A stretch of 64,000 nt of DNA from GCA-2731375 sp964590195. GTDB lineage: Bacteria > Pseudomonadota > Alphaproteobacteria > GCA-2731375. Below the pieces are notes generated by a model. It made no database searches and was not told the DNA's origin. It saw only the letters and a program-made list of their open reading frames with translations. This document shows, piece after piece, positions 1 through 8,199 of the stretch; positions within the stretch are counted from its first letter, which is position 1; each line of letters starts with the position of its first letter. The stretch spans positions 30,837 through 94,836 of the forward strand of contig CAZPWJ010000006.1 in the NCBI GenBank assembly GCA_964590195.1. Reading direction: 5' to 3'. The position numbers and the translations under genes are program-made.

Positions 1-261
1 ACCAAGACGCTGGCCATCGAACTGGGCCCCCACGGCGTTACCGTGAACGCCATCAATCCGGGCTTCTTCACCACCGAGATGAACGCGCCCCTGATGGCCG
101 ATGCCGAATTCGACGCCATGGTGCGGGGCCGCACGCCGCTGGGACGCTGGGGCGATCCGGCCGAATTGGCGGGCGCGGCGGTGTTTCTGGCCTCGGACGC
201 GGGCGGCTATGTCAACGGCGCTTCACTGACCGTCGACGGCGGCATGACGGCGTCGTTCTAA
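1..261 (+). CDS. SDR family oxidoreductase, C-terminal fragment
   Basis: The window opens inside this gene; frame 1 is open from base 1 to the TAA at 259-261, giving 86 residues. The text reads like the end of a short-chain dehydrogenase: a V-N-A-I-N-P-G-F-F-T-T segment (the PG motif after strand beta-6), then the PLGRWGDP and A-E-L-A-G-A-A-V-F-L-A-S-D stretch, ending in Y-V-N-G-A-S-L-T-V-D-G-G. These are hallmarks of NAD(P)-dependent Rossmann SDRs of the FabG/gluconate-5-dehydrogenase type. The catalytic S-Y-K residues and cofactor site lie outside the window, so the substrate cannot be judged. The next gene begins 4 bases later, so the two are probably co-transcribed. Confidence 0.9.
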   Translation, partial: TKTLAIELGPHGVTVNAINPGFFTTEMNAPLMADAEFDAMVRGRTPLGRWGDPAELAGAAVFLASDAGGYVNGASLTVDGGMTASF

Positions 262-265
262 GATT

Positions 266-883
266 ATGGCCGGCATCGACTTAGTCGTCTTCGATATGGA
301 TGGCGTTCTTTGCCACTATGATTTTCCCCGGCGTCTGACATGTCTGGCGGAGAAAACCGGGCTGGACGCTGAATTCATCGACCAGAAGATCTTCCGCTCC
401 GGCTTCGATGATCAGGGCGATCAGGGCCATTACTCAGCGGCGGAATATCTGCGGCAATTCGGTGAGCACCTGGGCGTGCCCGTGTCACGGCAGGATTGGC
501 TGTGGGCCCGGCGTCTGCCCATGACACCGAACAAGGACATGCTGGCGTTGGTGGCACGCTTGCAAAGGCAGGGGATGGCGGTCGCCATGCTGACCAATAA
601 CGGTCCATTGCTGAAGGAAGGTCTGGGCGAGGTCTTTCCAGCCGCGGCTGATCTGTTCGGTGAGCGGGCTTTCTTTTCCTGCCAATTATCTTCGACCAAG
701 GAAGATCCGGCGATCTTTCATGCCTTGCTCGAAAAGCTCCAGGCCCGTCCCGAAGGCACATTGTTTATTGATGATTCAGAAGTCTATATCGCCGCCGCCC
801 GGCAAGCCGGCCTGCACACCCATCACTTCACTGGCATAAATAGCCTGCTGGCGGCATTGCGGCGGTTAACCATTTTGATCTGA
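266..883 (+). CDS. HAD-superfamily hydrolase (HAD-IA type phosphatase)
   Basis: This encodes 205 residues of a cytosolic haloacid-dehalogenase-like phosphohydrolase. Motif I is V-F-D-M-D-G-V at residues 8-14, with the nucleophilic Asp and the acid/base Asp. Motif II is the L-T-N-N stretch near residue 110. Motif III is the Lys in S-S-T-K-E-D-P near 137, and motif IV is F-I-D-D-S near 166. A helical cap fits between motifs I and II. The length is usual for subfamily IA (phosphoglycolate phosphatase or epoxide-hydrolase-like members). The start lies 4 bases after the SDR stop, suggesting an operon. The substrate is unknown; a sugar phosphate is an inference only. Confidence 0.88.
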   Translation: MAGIDLVVFDMDGVLCHYDFPRRLTCLAEKTGLDAEFIDQKIFRSGFDDQGDQGHYSAAEYLRQFGEHLGVPVSRQDWLWARRLPMTPNKDMLALVARLQRQGMAVAMLTNNGPLLKEGLGEVFPAAADLFGERAFFSCQLSSTKEDPAIFHALLEKLQARPEGTLFIDDSEVYIAAARQAGLHTHHFTGINSLLAALRRLTILI

Positions 884-909
884 ATCAACGCGCGTTATGG
901 CAAGCGGCC

Positions 910-915
910 TACAAT
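910..915 (+). promoter_or_regulatory. Candidate -10 box for the 31-residue peptide gene
   Basis: TACAAT (five of six matches to TATAAT) lies 30 bases before the small ORF. No good -35 is present at 16-18 bases. A GANTC site (GAATC, 882-886) sits at roughly the -35 position. This is a weak call based on one box. Confidence 0.35.
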
Positions 916-944
916 TGTGGCGATTTAACCGAAAGGAAATTGCC

Positions 945-1040
945 ATGGCTACTGGTGAAATTTGGTATCTGGTACTTGTTTTCGCGGTTTTCGGCGGGTT
1001 CATGGGAACGCTTGCCGTGCTCTCCAGGGGCGAGGGATAG
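945..1040 (+). CDS. 31-residue single-pass membrane peptide, unrecognised
   Basis: ATG at 945 opens a 31-codon frame ending in TAG. The predicted peptide begins MATGEIW, continues through a hydrophobic run of about 20 residues (Y-L-V-L-V-F-A-V-F-G-G-F-M-G-T-L-A-V-L) and ends in a short charged tail S-R-G-E-G. That is the layout of a single transmembrane micropeptide. A good Shine-Dalgarno (AAAGGAAA, 933-940) lies 4-6 bases upstream, a -10-like TACAAT lies at 910-915, and a perfect 7-bp hairpin follows the stop. It stands alone between two larger plus-strand genes. I do not recognise a family; function is unknown. Coding status rests on the ribosome site, hydrophobic pattern and flanking signals. 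Confidence 0.6.
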   Translation: MATGEIWYLVLVFAVFGGFMGTLAVLSRGEG

Positions 1041-1043
1041 TAA

Positions 1044-1065
1044 CCGGGCCTTATAGTTGGCCCGG
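1044..1065 (+). terminator. Hairpin after the micropeptide gene
   Basis: CCGGGCC (1044-1050) and GGCCCGG (1059-1065) form a perfect 7-bp stem with an 8-base AT-rich loop, 3 bases after the stop codon. No uridine tract follows directly, so it may be an RNA-stabilising hairpin or a weak terminator. Confidence 0.45.
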
Positions 1066-1101
1066 CTAACGGGTTTCCATTCGCACAAGCTGGCCTTATG
1101 A

Positions 1102-2031
1102 ATGGTCATTATGGCCGTGCCTATCGTGCATCATCCCTGCTACGTCGAGCCGCTGCCGCACCGGCAGGGGTTTCCCATGGGCAAATACGCCCGGCTGATC
1201 CAGTTGCTGCGCCAGCAGGGCCTGGCCACGGCGGGAACCTGCCATGCGCCGGACCTGGCGCCGCGCTGGTGGTTGGAATTGGCCCATGATTCCGATTACG
1301 TGGATGCCATAATGCAGCAAACCGCCGATAGCACGGTGATGCGCCGCATTGGCCTGCCACTATCACCGCAGCTTGTAACCCGCGCCCAAGCCGGCGTTGG
1401 CGGCACGGTGTTGACCGCTCGTCTGGCCCTGCAACGGGGCATCGCCTGCAACAGCGCCGGTGGCAGCCATCATGCGGGCATCGGCCATGGGGCGGGCTAT
1501 TGCGTCTTCAACGATGTCGCCGTGGCGGCGCGTGTGTTGCAGGCCATGGGCCTGGCCATGCGGATGCTGGTGATTGATCTGGATGTGCATCAGGGCGACG
1601 GCACGGCGGAAATTTTTCGTGGCGACGGCGCCGTCTATACCTTTTCCATGCATTGCGAGGATAATTTCCCGGTCCGCAAGCAGCCGGGCGACCGCGGCGT
1701 TGGCCTGGCGGTAGGTACCGGGGATGAGGTCTATCTGGATATTCTGCAGGGGCACCTGGACGAAATCCTGTCCGGCCCGCCACCCGATCTGGTTTTCTAT
1801 AACGCCGGCGTCGACCCGCATGGCGCCGATCGTCTGGGCAAATTGGCGCTTAGCGATGATGGCCTGGCCCGGCGCGATGCCATGGTGATCAGCGCCTGCG
1901 CCGCGCGAGGGCTGCCGGTTGCCTGCGTGCTGGGCGGCGGCTATGCCAAGGACGCCGGCGCCCTGGCCCAGCGTCATGGCCTGCTGTACGCCGCCGCCGA
2001 TCATTGTTATCGTAACCGCGCTACTGGATGA
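1102..2031 (+). CDS. Histone deacetylase family / acetylpolyamine amidohydrolase-like
   Basis: This encodes 309 residues of the arginase/deacetylase fold and probably hydrolyses an acyl-amide (acetyl-lysine, acetyl-polyamine or similar) with a single zinc ion in the cytosol. The His pair of the charge relay is in S-A-G-G-S-H-H-A near residue 122. Zinc ligands are in the I-D-L-D-V-H-Q-G-D-G-T segment near residue 158 and in N-A-G-V-D-P-H near 234. The catalytic Tyr is in L-G-G-G-Y near 279. All catalytic positions look intact. The start could equally be ATG 1111 (MAVPIVHH), which better fits family N-termini; neither has a clear Shine-Dalgarno. Bacterial members include AcuC-like and AphA-like enzymes, and the substrate here is not determined. 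Confidence 0.9.
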   Translation: MVIMAVPIVHHPCYVEPLPHRQGFPMGKYARLIQLLRQQGLATAGTCHAPDLAPRWWLELAHDSDYVDAIMQQTADSTVMRRIGLPLSPQLVTRAQAGVGGTVLTARLALQRGIACNSAGGSHHAGIGHGAGYCVFNDVAVAARVLQAMGLAMRMLVIDLDVHQGDGTAEIFRGDGAVYTFSMHCEDNFPVRKQPGDRGVGLAVGTGDEVYLDILQGHLDEILSGPPPDLVFYNAGVDPHGADRLGKLALSDDGLARRDAMVISACAARGLPVACVLGGGYAKDAGALAQRHGLLYAAADHCYRNRATG

Positions 2032-2064
2032 AGAATTCGCAAAACGAATTTCATGGGGACTTTA

Positions 2065-2661
2065 ATGAGCAAGTATGTCGACTATTACGCCTCCCTGGCC
2101 TCACCCTATACCTATATGGGCGGGCGGCGGTTGCCGGAGATTATCGAAAACACCGGCGCTGATTTTCATATCAAGCCGATCATGGGCGGCCAGGTCATGG
2201 CCGCGACCGGCGGTCTGCCCGTGGCCAAGCGCCATCCGGCCCGATTGGCCTATCGCTTGGTCGAGCTGGCGCGGTGGAAACGCCACTGGTCGATCCCGAT
2301 GAATATCGAGCCGAAATTCTTCCCCGTGAATGACGCTAACGCGGGCCAGATGGTTATCGCCGCCCGCCAGGCCGGACAGGACGCCATAGCGCTCTCCAAC
2401 GTCTTTCTGGCCTGCGTCTGGGAAGGGGAGCAGGACATCTCGGATACCGCGACCCTGATCGCGGCGGCCAATGGCGCTGGTTTTGATGGCGACGGCCTGG
2501 CGGCGAAGATCGGCGATGACGCCGTGATGGCGGAATATCAGGCCAATACGGACGAGGCGATCGAGCGCCAGGTTTTCGGCATGCCCTGGTTTATTCACGA
2601 CGGCGTGCCCTATTGGGGGCAGGACCGCATCCGTTTTCTGGCCCGCGCCCTAGCCGACTAA
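2065..2661 (+). CDS. 2-hydroxychromene-2-carboxylate isomerase / kappa-class GST-like protein
   Basis: This encodes 198 residues from ATG 2065 (MSKYVDYY); an in-frame ATG at 2053 is upstream, but GGGGAC at 2055-2060 suits the later start. The fold is DsbA-like thioredoxin with a helical insertion. The N-terminal active-site region reads S-L-A-S-P-Y-T-Y, so Ser replaces the CXXC of disulfide oxidoreductases, as in HCCA isomerases and mitochondrial kappa GSTs that use glutathione. Near the end, F-G-M-P-W-F carries the cis-proline loop, followed by W-G-Q-D-R-I-R-F-L, a typical family ending. The role may be glutathione-dependent isomerisation of an aromatic catabolite, but no aromatic-ring genes flank it. 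It is probably co-transcribed with the lipid kinase 10 bases downstream. Confidence 0.85.
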   Translation: MSKYVDYYASLASPYTYMGGRRLPEIIENTGADFHIKPIMGGQVMAATGGLPVAKRHPARLAYRLVELARWKRHWSIPMNIEPKFFPVNDANAGQMVIAARQAGQDAIALSNVFLACVWEGEQDISDTATLIAAANGAGFDGDGLAAKIGDDAVMAEYQANTDEAIERQVFGMPWFIHDGVPYWGQDRIRFLARALAD

Positions 2662-2671
2662 GCCATCGGCC

Positions 2672-3601
2672 ATGGCCCCCAAGGTCATCATCAATCCGGC
2701 GGCGGGGCAAGGCGCCGCCGGAAAGGCCTGGCCGGGCATCGAGGCGCGGCTGCGGGCCGCCTTGGGCGAGATCGATGTTTCCATGACGGCCCGGGCCGGC
2801 GAGGAAGCCGCCCTGGCGCGGCAGGCCCTGGCCGAGGGTCACAATCATTTCATCGCGGTCGGGGGTGACGGCGCCATGAATGGGGTGTTGAACGGCATCA
2901 TGGGCGAAGATGACGCCCCGGCCCACGATGCGGTGCGCCTGTCGGTGGTTCCCGCCGGTACCTCGAACGAGATGGCCCGTGCCCTTGGCGTGCATGGAAA
3001 TGTGGATGGGGCCATTGATGCCATCGCATCGGGCCGGGAACGGCATTTTGATCTGCTGCGGGCGGACTGCACCGGCCTGGACGGTGGCGCGCACCGCCAC
3101 CACGGCGTTCTGAGCATCGCCTGGGGCGGCGTGGCGGAAGTGACCTACCGCGTCAACCAGGCGAGATTTCTCAAGAAACTTGGCGGGCGATTTAGCTATT
3201 ACATCAACGCTCTGATGGTTACCTTGAGCTATCCCAAACGCCGTGGTGACGTGCTGATCGACGACAGAAGAATGACCGACCTGCTGCATTATGCGGGGCT
3301 GATCTGTAATCTCGAAATTGTCGGCGGCGGCATGCGGCTGGCCCCCGGCGCCGACCATACGGACGGCATCGCCAACTTGGTTTTATTCAAGGATATCCTC
3401 CGCCGGGATATCATCCTGCAAAAACCTTCCTGGTTGTTCGAGGGCCACCACATCGAGCATCCGGAGATCGACTTTATGCCCGGCCGCGAATTCGCGGTTA
3501 CCGGTTCGGCGGAGGCCCGCGTCGATGCCGACGGCGAGACAATCGGCTATCTACCCCTCAAGGTTAAAACCCTGCATCAGGCCTTGGCTGTGATCGGTTG
3601 A
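2672..3601 (+). CDS. Diacylglycerol kinase catalytic-domain (lipid kinase) protein
   Basis: This encodes 309 residues with the DAGK_cat architecture. I-I-N-P-A-A-G-Q-G is at residues 6-14, the nucleotide loop A-V-G-G-D-G-A-M-N is near residues 62-70, and V-P-A-G-T-S-N-E-M-A is near 93-102. The C-terminal beta-sandwich follows. The family phosphorylates diacylglycerol, sphingosine-like or other lipids with ATP at the inner membrane face. Two positions differ from the common consensus: GGDGA instead of GGDGT, and GTSNE instead of GTxND. It starts 10 bases after the previous stop and is followed 21 bases later by a TPR gene. The lipid substrate is unknown. Confidence 0.85.
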   Translation: MAPKVIINPAAGQGAAGKAWPGIEARLRAALGEIDVSMTARAGEEAALARQALAEGHNHFIAVGGDGAMNGVLNGIMGEDDAPAHDAVRLSVVPAGTSNEMARALGVHGNVDGAIDAIASGRERHFDLLRADCTGLDGGAHRHHGVLSIAWGGVAEVTYRVNQARFLKKLGGRFSYYINALMVTLSYPKRRGDVLIDDRRMTDLLHYAGLICNLEIVGGGMRLAPGADHTDGIANLVLFKDILRRDIILQKPSWLFEGHHIEHPEIDFMPGREFAVTGSAEARVDADGETIGYLPLKVKTLHQALAVIG

Positions 3602-3622
3602 GCAAAATTCATGGAGTAAGCG

Positions 3623-4897
3623 ATGCTTAAGGACCGCTACGGGAATACCTTGTCGACCGCCTCGGCGGCGGCGCGCGACGCCTATGTTGATGGTGTCGAC
3701 CGTTTTCTCTCCGCCGCGCCGGGGGCCGTGGATGCCTTTACCACGGCGGCGGCGGAAGATCCGAACTTTGCCCTGGCCCATGTGGGGCTGGCCCGCAGCT
3801 ATCAATTACTGGGCCAGGGCGAAACCATGGCGGCGGCCACGGCGGCGGCACGCGGCGCCGCGACGGGCCTGACGGCACGCGAGGCGGCGCATGTGGCGGC
3901 CATGGGCCTGTTGCTTGATGGTGACGGGCCCGCCGCCTACCGGGCGATCAGAAAGCATATGCTGGACTATCCCCGCGATGCCCTGGTGGCGCAGACCTGC
4001 ACAGGGGTTTTCGGCCTGATCGGATTTAGCGGCCAGCCGGGACGGGAGGCGGAACAACTCGCCTTTACCTCCGCCCTGGCGCCTCATTATGGCGATGATT
4101 GGTGGTTCCTGGCACAACATGCTTTTTCCCAGGTCGAAGCCGGCCAGACCGGACCGGCGACCGAAACAATCGAGCGCGCCCTGGCGACCCATCCGCGCAA
4201 TGCCCACGGCGCCCATATCCGAGCCCATATCTATTATGAAGCCGGCGAAACCGATGCCGGCTATCGTTACGTCGGGGAGTGGCGAAAGGATTACGACAAG
4301 GCCGGCGCCATGCATTGCCACATTGCCTGGCATGTCGCGATTTGGGCCCTGGAACGGGGCGATCTTGAAACCATGTGGGCGGTGATCGATGCCGATGTGG
4401 CGCCGGACGCGGCCTGGGGGCCGACGCTGAACGTCCTGTCCGACAACGCGGCGTTCCTTTACAGGGCCGAACTGGCGGGGGTGGAGGTGCCGGCCCAACG
4501 CTGGCAGGCTGTCAGCGACTACGCCGCGCGCCTGTTCCCCAACCCCGGCATTGCTTTCGCCGATGTGCACGCGGCCCTGGCCCATGCCATGGCGGGCAAT
4601 GGGGAGGCTTTAGGCAAAATCATATCGGATGCAAAAGGGCCCGCTGGCGAGCTGGTGGCGATCATCGCCGAAGCATTTCAGGCCGTCGCCGCGAAAAACT
4701 GGCCGGAGGTAGAGGCGCGTCTGACCTGCGCCATGGCCGGCCACGAAAGGATCGGCGGCAGCCGTGCCCAGCGTGACCTCCTGGAATACACCTTGGCCGG
4801 CGCCCTTGTGCGGCAAGGCCGGGGAGCGGAGGCGAACCTCCTTCTCGCCACCCGGCGCCCGCTCAAGGTCGCGGCTAGCGCGGTGCAGGGTCTCTAA
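3623..4897 (+). CDS. Tetratricopeptide repeat protein, TTC38-like
   Basis: This encodes 424 residues, soluble, with no signal peptide. Helical TPR pairs run through the whole protein; examples are the D-P-N-F-A-L-A-H-V-G-L-A-R stretch at about 46-58 and A-T-H-P-R-N-A-H-G-A-H at about 189-199. The H-C-H-I-A-W-H segment near residue 232 and the W-W-F-L-A-Q-H-A-F segment near 156 resemble the human TTC38 family, which also occurs in bacteria without a firmly known role. GGAG lies 7 bases before ATG 3623. It ends 4 bases inside the convergent sensor kinase gene. A scaffold or unknown enzymatic role is possible. Confidence 0.82.
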   Translation: MLKDRYGNTLSTASAAARDAYVDGVDRFLSAAPGAVDAFTTAAAEDPNFALAHVGLARSYQLLGQGETMAAATAAARGAATGLTAREAAHVAAMGLLLDGDGPAAYRAIRKHMLDYPRDALVAQTCTGVFGLIGFSGQPGREAEQLAFTSALAPHYGDDWWFLAQHAFSQVEAGQTGPATETIERALATHPRNAHGAHIRAHIYYEAGETDAGYRYVGEWRKDYDKAGAMHCHIAWHVAIWALERGDLETMWAVIDADVAPDAAWGPTLNVLSDNAAFLYRAELAGVEVPAQRWQAVSDYAARLFPNPGIAFADVHAALAHAMAGNGEALGKIISDAKGPAGELVAIIAEAFQAVAAKNWPEVEARLTCAMAGHERIGGSRAQRDLLEYTLAGALVRQGRGAEANLLLATRRPLKVAASAVQGL

Positions 4898-7251
4898 CCG
4901 CCATCCAATGCCCGGCGGATGGAAAACGCCAACTCCTGCGCGCTGTACGGTTTGCCCAATAGGTTGCGCGTAAGGCCGGCGAGATAGTCGTCCGTGGCCT
5001 CTGTGTCTTCCTCGCGCCTTTTGGCGAAACCGCTGGTCAGCTGGATCTTGAGCGCCGGATAGGCCTTGTGTGCCGCCGAAGCCAGCTGATAGCCATCGAA
5101 TTCACCGGGCATAATGACATCGCAGAACATCAGGTCGATATCCTGCCGGGCCTGGAGAATTTCCAAGGCTTCCTTGCCATTGAGAGCGGTGGCGGTTTTG
5201 TATCCCAGGCCGTTGAGATGCGTGACCGCGATATCGAGCAGGAAATCCTCGTCTTCCACGACCAGGATGGTTTCATAACCCCGCGGCAGCTCCATACTGC
5301 TTTCTGGCGGGGGATCGGACTGTATCGTTTCAGTGCCGCCGCGGGGCAGGAATATGCGCAACGTGGTTCCTGAACCAGGTTCCGATGCGACCACGATATG
5401 GCCGCCCGAACGTTGGACGAAGCCATAAACCATGCTGAGGCCAAGACCTGTGCCCTTGCCGGTTTCCTTGGTCGAAAAGAACGGTTCGAATATTTTTTCC
5501 TTAACCTCGGCCGTCATGCCTGTTCCGTTGTCACTCACCGAAATCATCACGAAATCCCCGGCCTTGGCCGATGGCACGTAGCTGACGAATGCGTCGTCGA
5601 GCACTCTGTTCGCGGTCTCTATGACCAATGTGCCGCCTTCGGGCATGGCGTCGCGGGCATTGAGGGACAGATTAACAATAACGTCTTCAAGGTCACCGGG
5701 CACAATCTCGACGGGCCACAGGTCATCCGCCAAATGGGTTTCCACGTTGATTGATGCGGTCAGGGATTTGGCGATGAATTCCTGAATTCGGACAATTAGT
5801 TCGTTCGCCATCGTAGGCTCGGCCTCTCCGGGCCTGCGGCCTGAAAAAACAAGGAGCTTCCTGGTAATATCGGCGCCGCGCTGGGTGCCTGAAATTGCGG
5901 CATCGGCATACTTTAAGACCTTCGGATCATCCTTTACCCGGCTTCGCACAAGGTCCAGATTACCCATGACAATGCCGAGGATATTGTTGAAGTCATGGGC
6001 GATGCCGCCTGTCAGCTGTCCAATGGCCTCCATCTTCTGGGAGCGGCGAACCTGCTCTTCCAAGGCCTTGCGCTCGGTGATGTCGATTATACTGACAGGA
6101 ATGCTCTGGAATCCCTCTTTCGTCTCGGGTATCTGAAACGTAATAATGGCATTGATCACCCTGCCGTCGAGGGCTTGAAAGGTTGCCTCCGAACGAAAAA
6201 CCTTCTGTCCGTCCCAGATGGCGCAAAGCTCGTCCCGGAACACATCGGTCGCATCGTCGCCAAAGGTTTCGTCAATCCGATAAAGAAGCTTGTCGTGGTC
6301 GTCGGCACCAAACAATTTCAAAGTCGCTTCATTCACCTGCACGACTTGGACCATTTTGGCCATCTCGGCGATGACATCAGGGTTTTCCGCCAAATAGCGG
6401 CGAAAGTCAGTCACGCCTTCGCGGCGCAGTTCATCCAACGAATTGATGACTTCTGAAAAATCCTCGTTCCAGATGGAAACTTCGGCGTTCTCGAACAAAC
6501 GGCGGAAGCGCCGTTCACTCTCATGCAGCCTTTGCATGGAATCAGCCAGCTGTGACTGCATGGAATTGACGGCGTTGGCGACCTGGCCCAATTCGTCCAC
6601 CGAACCCGATTTTGACGCGGCGCGGTCCAGCACGAGGGGGGATGCTGAAATGTCGAAAGACATGGACGAGGTGTGGCGGGCTAGCGCCGAGAGATGGCGG
6701 GTGACGAGTTGGCGGAATATCAGAAACAGGGCGCCGGCCAGGAAGAATATCCAGATTGCGAAATAGGCTAGCGATTCCAAGGCCTGCAGAATGACATGGT
6801 CATAAATCGCCTGCTGTCCCACCATGACGGTCAAGCTGCCCAGACTATGTTCCTTGCCATTTTGGACAAAGATTAGTGGGAATTTTTCAACAATGACATC
6901 GGCGGAGCTTTCCGCGCCTGCTTTCCAAACCGGCCCCTGCAGCGGCCTTACCTCGGCGTACACAAACCCCGGTGTATTCAGTATGCCCTGCAATTCAAGC
7001 TCAATCTGCCTCTCGGAAAAATGCCAGACGCTGGCGGCAAGACTTGGCCCGTGGGATTTTCGAACGTCCTCGAAACGCAAATTAACGAATTCAATTTCCG
7101 CTCTGTATTCGTAGTAGGTTTGCACCGCCGTCGTAATAATTGTCGCGGTGATGCCAAGAATGACCAGGGCCATCGCCAGGCGACCGGCTATGGAGCCCGA
7201 CAATCCCGGTTGACCGGGCGCGGTTCTTGCATCACTGGATTTCACGGGCAC
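4894..7251 (-). CDS. Hybrid sensor histidine kinase with receiver domain
   Basis: This encodes 785 residues. A transmembrane helix at about 25-45 is followed by a periplasmic sensor domain to about 155. A second helix lies at about 160-180, then a HAMP-like linker and a PAS domain at about 245-395 ending in I-D-I-T-E-R-K. The HisKA domain has phospho-acceptor H419 in G-G-I-A-H-D-F-N-N. The ATPase domain shows the N box (N-L-S-L-N-A-R-D-A), G1 (D-N-G-T-G-M) and G2 (G-K-G-T-G-L-G-L). A C-terminal receiver carries phospho-acceptor D711 in F-C-D-V-I-M-P-G. It starts 12 bases after the stop of a periplasmic solute-binding protein gene on the same strand, so that protein may be its ligand-binding partner. 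No output regulator gene is adjacent. Confidence 0.93.
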   Translation of the reverse strand: MPVKSSDARTAPGQPGLSGSIAGRLAMALVILGITATIITTAVQTYYEYRAEIEFVNLRFEDVRKSHGPSLAASVWHFSERQIELELQGILNTPGFVYAEVRPLQGPVWKAGAESSADVIVEKFPLIFVQNGKEHSLGSLTVMVGQQAIYDHVILQALESLAYFAIWIFFLAGALFLIFRQLVTRHLSALARHTSSMSFDISASPLVLDRAASKSGSVDELGQVANAVNSMQSQLADSMQRLHESERRFRRLFENAEVSIWNEDFSEVINSLDELRREGVTDFRRYLAENPDVIAEMAKMVQVVQVNEATLKLFGADDHDKLLYRIDETFGDDATDVFRDELCAIWDGQKVFRSEATFQALDGRVINAIITFQIPETKEGFQSIPVSIIDITERKALEEQVRRSQKMEAIGQLTGGIAHDFNNILGIVMGNLDLVRSRVKDDPKVLKYADAAISGTQRGADITRKLLVFSGRRPGEAEPTMANELIVRIQEFIAKSLTASINVETHLADDLWPVEIVPGDLEDVIVNLSLNARDAMPEGGTLVIETANRVLDDAFVSYVPSAKAGDFVMISVSDNGTGMTAEVKEKIFEPFFSTKETGKGTGLGLSMVYGFVQRSGGHIVVASEPGSGTTLRIFLPRGGTETIQSDPPPESSMELPRGYETILVVEDEDFLLDIAVTHLNGLGYKTATALNGKEALEILQARQDIDLMFCDVIMPGEFDGYQLASAAHKAYPALKIQLTSGFAKRREEDTEATDDYLAGLTRNLLGKPYSAQELAFSIRRALDGG

Positions 7252-7263
7252 ACGCGTCTTCCA

Positions 7264-8091
7264 TTAATTTCGCTTGCTGTAGACACCATTGGCCAGGCCA
7301 TCCATCAGCAGTTGATAGGTTCCGTTTTTTCTAATTTTTTTGAGGCCCCGGTTGAGCGCGTCGAGAAAAAACCGGCTGTGTTTGCTTTGCTTTGAGATCA
7401 GCAAATAATCAAATTTGGCGACCGCCCGTGATACTGGAAGAGAGGCGATCTTGCCACGTTGCCCGGGGGTAAAACGTTCGTTTAGAACCGGGGTAGCGAC
7501 GTGTTCCTTGCTAATGACCGCATGAACCCGCCCTGCCAACAACATGGCAAACCCCTGCTGCAGTTCGCTTAGGCGGACCGCCTTGAACACCCCGCGTTTT
7601 TCAGCATCCTGAAACGCCTCGCCATAATTGTGGCCGATTATGCCGGCAATGCTGAGTCCCTTCAGCCTGGTGAAATCGGGCTCATCCGGATCCCAACCTA
7701 TCAGTGTTCCGGCCAGGAAGAAGAATTTCTCCACATCGACCGCGATGATCGGCGCGCTGTAGTGGAAGTCTTTTTCGCGTCCATCGCGTTTGGCCCACGG
7801 CAAGGTCGCGTCCATGGTGCCGGTTTGGGCCAGGATGTATGACCGCGCGCCGGGAAAGAATTCATAATGGGTTTTAATACCCTCCAGTTTGAAGGCGGCT
7901 GTAACGATCGCCGCATCAACACCGAAGTCCTTCAACGTTTTCGAGGTATAGGGCGGATATTCCTCGGTCGCGATCACTATGGTCATGGGCTTCTCCGCGG
8001 CGGCCGCGGTCGCACCAGTCAAGGCCGCCAGCAGATATATCGCTGATGGCGCAATGCCCGCCGTCCAAAAACGCCCGCGACAAAACCTCAT
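7264..8091 (-). CDS. Periplasmic amino-acid-type solute-binding protein (SBP_bac_3)
   Basis: This encodes 275 residues with a Sec signal peptide: basic start, hydrophobic core A-I-Y-L-L-A-A-L-T-G-A, cleavage near A-A-A-A-E at about 32. The mature part begins with T-I-V-I-A-T-E-E-Y-P-P-Y, the usual opening of family 3 binding proteins for polar amino acids. M-D-A-T-L-P-W and the Y-L-L-I-S-K segments are also typical. No permease or ATPase gene is nearby. Instead a hybrid sensor kinase follows 12 bases downstream, so it is more likely a sensory receptor than a transport component. The operon promoter would lie in the 108 bases before 8200. The ligand is unknown. Confidence 0.88.
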   Translation of the reverse strand: MRFCRGRFWTAGIAPSAIYLLAALTGATAAAAEKPMTIVIATEEYPPYTSKTLKDFGVDAAIVTAAFKLEGIKTHYEFFPGARSYILAQTGTMDATLPWAKRDGREKDFHYSAPIIAVDVEKFFFLAGTLIGWDPDEPDFTRLKGLSIAGIIGHNYGEAFQDAEKRGVFKAVRLSELQQGFAMLLAGRVHAVISKEHVATPVLNERFTPGQRGKIASLPVSRAVAKFDYLLISKQSKHSRFFLDALNRGLKKIRKNGTYQLLMDGLANGVYSKRN

Positions 8092-8199
8092 TCGCTGCCT
8101 CTTAAGACAATCTAATCAGCCACTTTCTTTTGTTTATGGTCACATGGATCATGGCAATAAGACAACGACACTATTGGCGGGTAATATTACGGCCATTTC

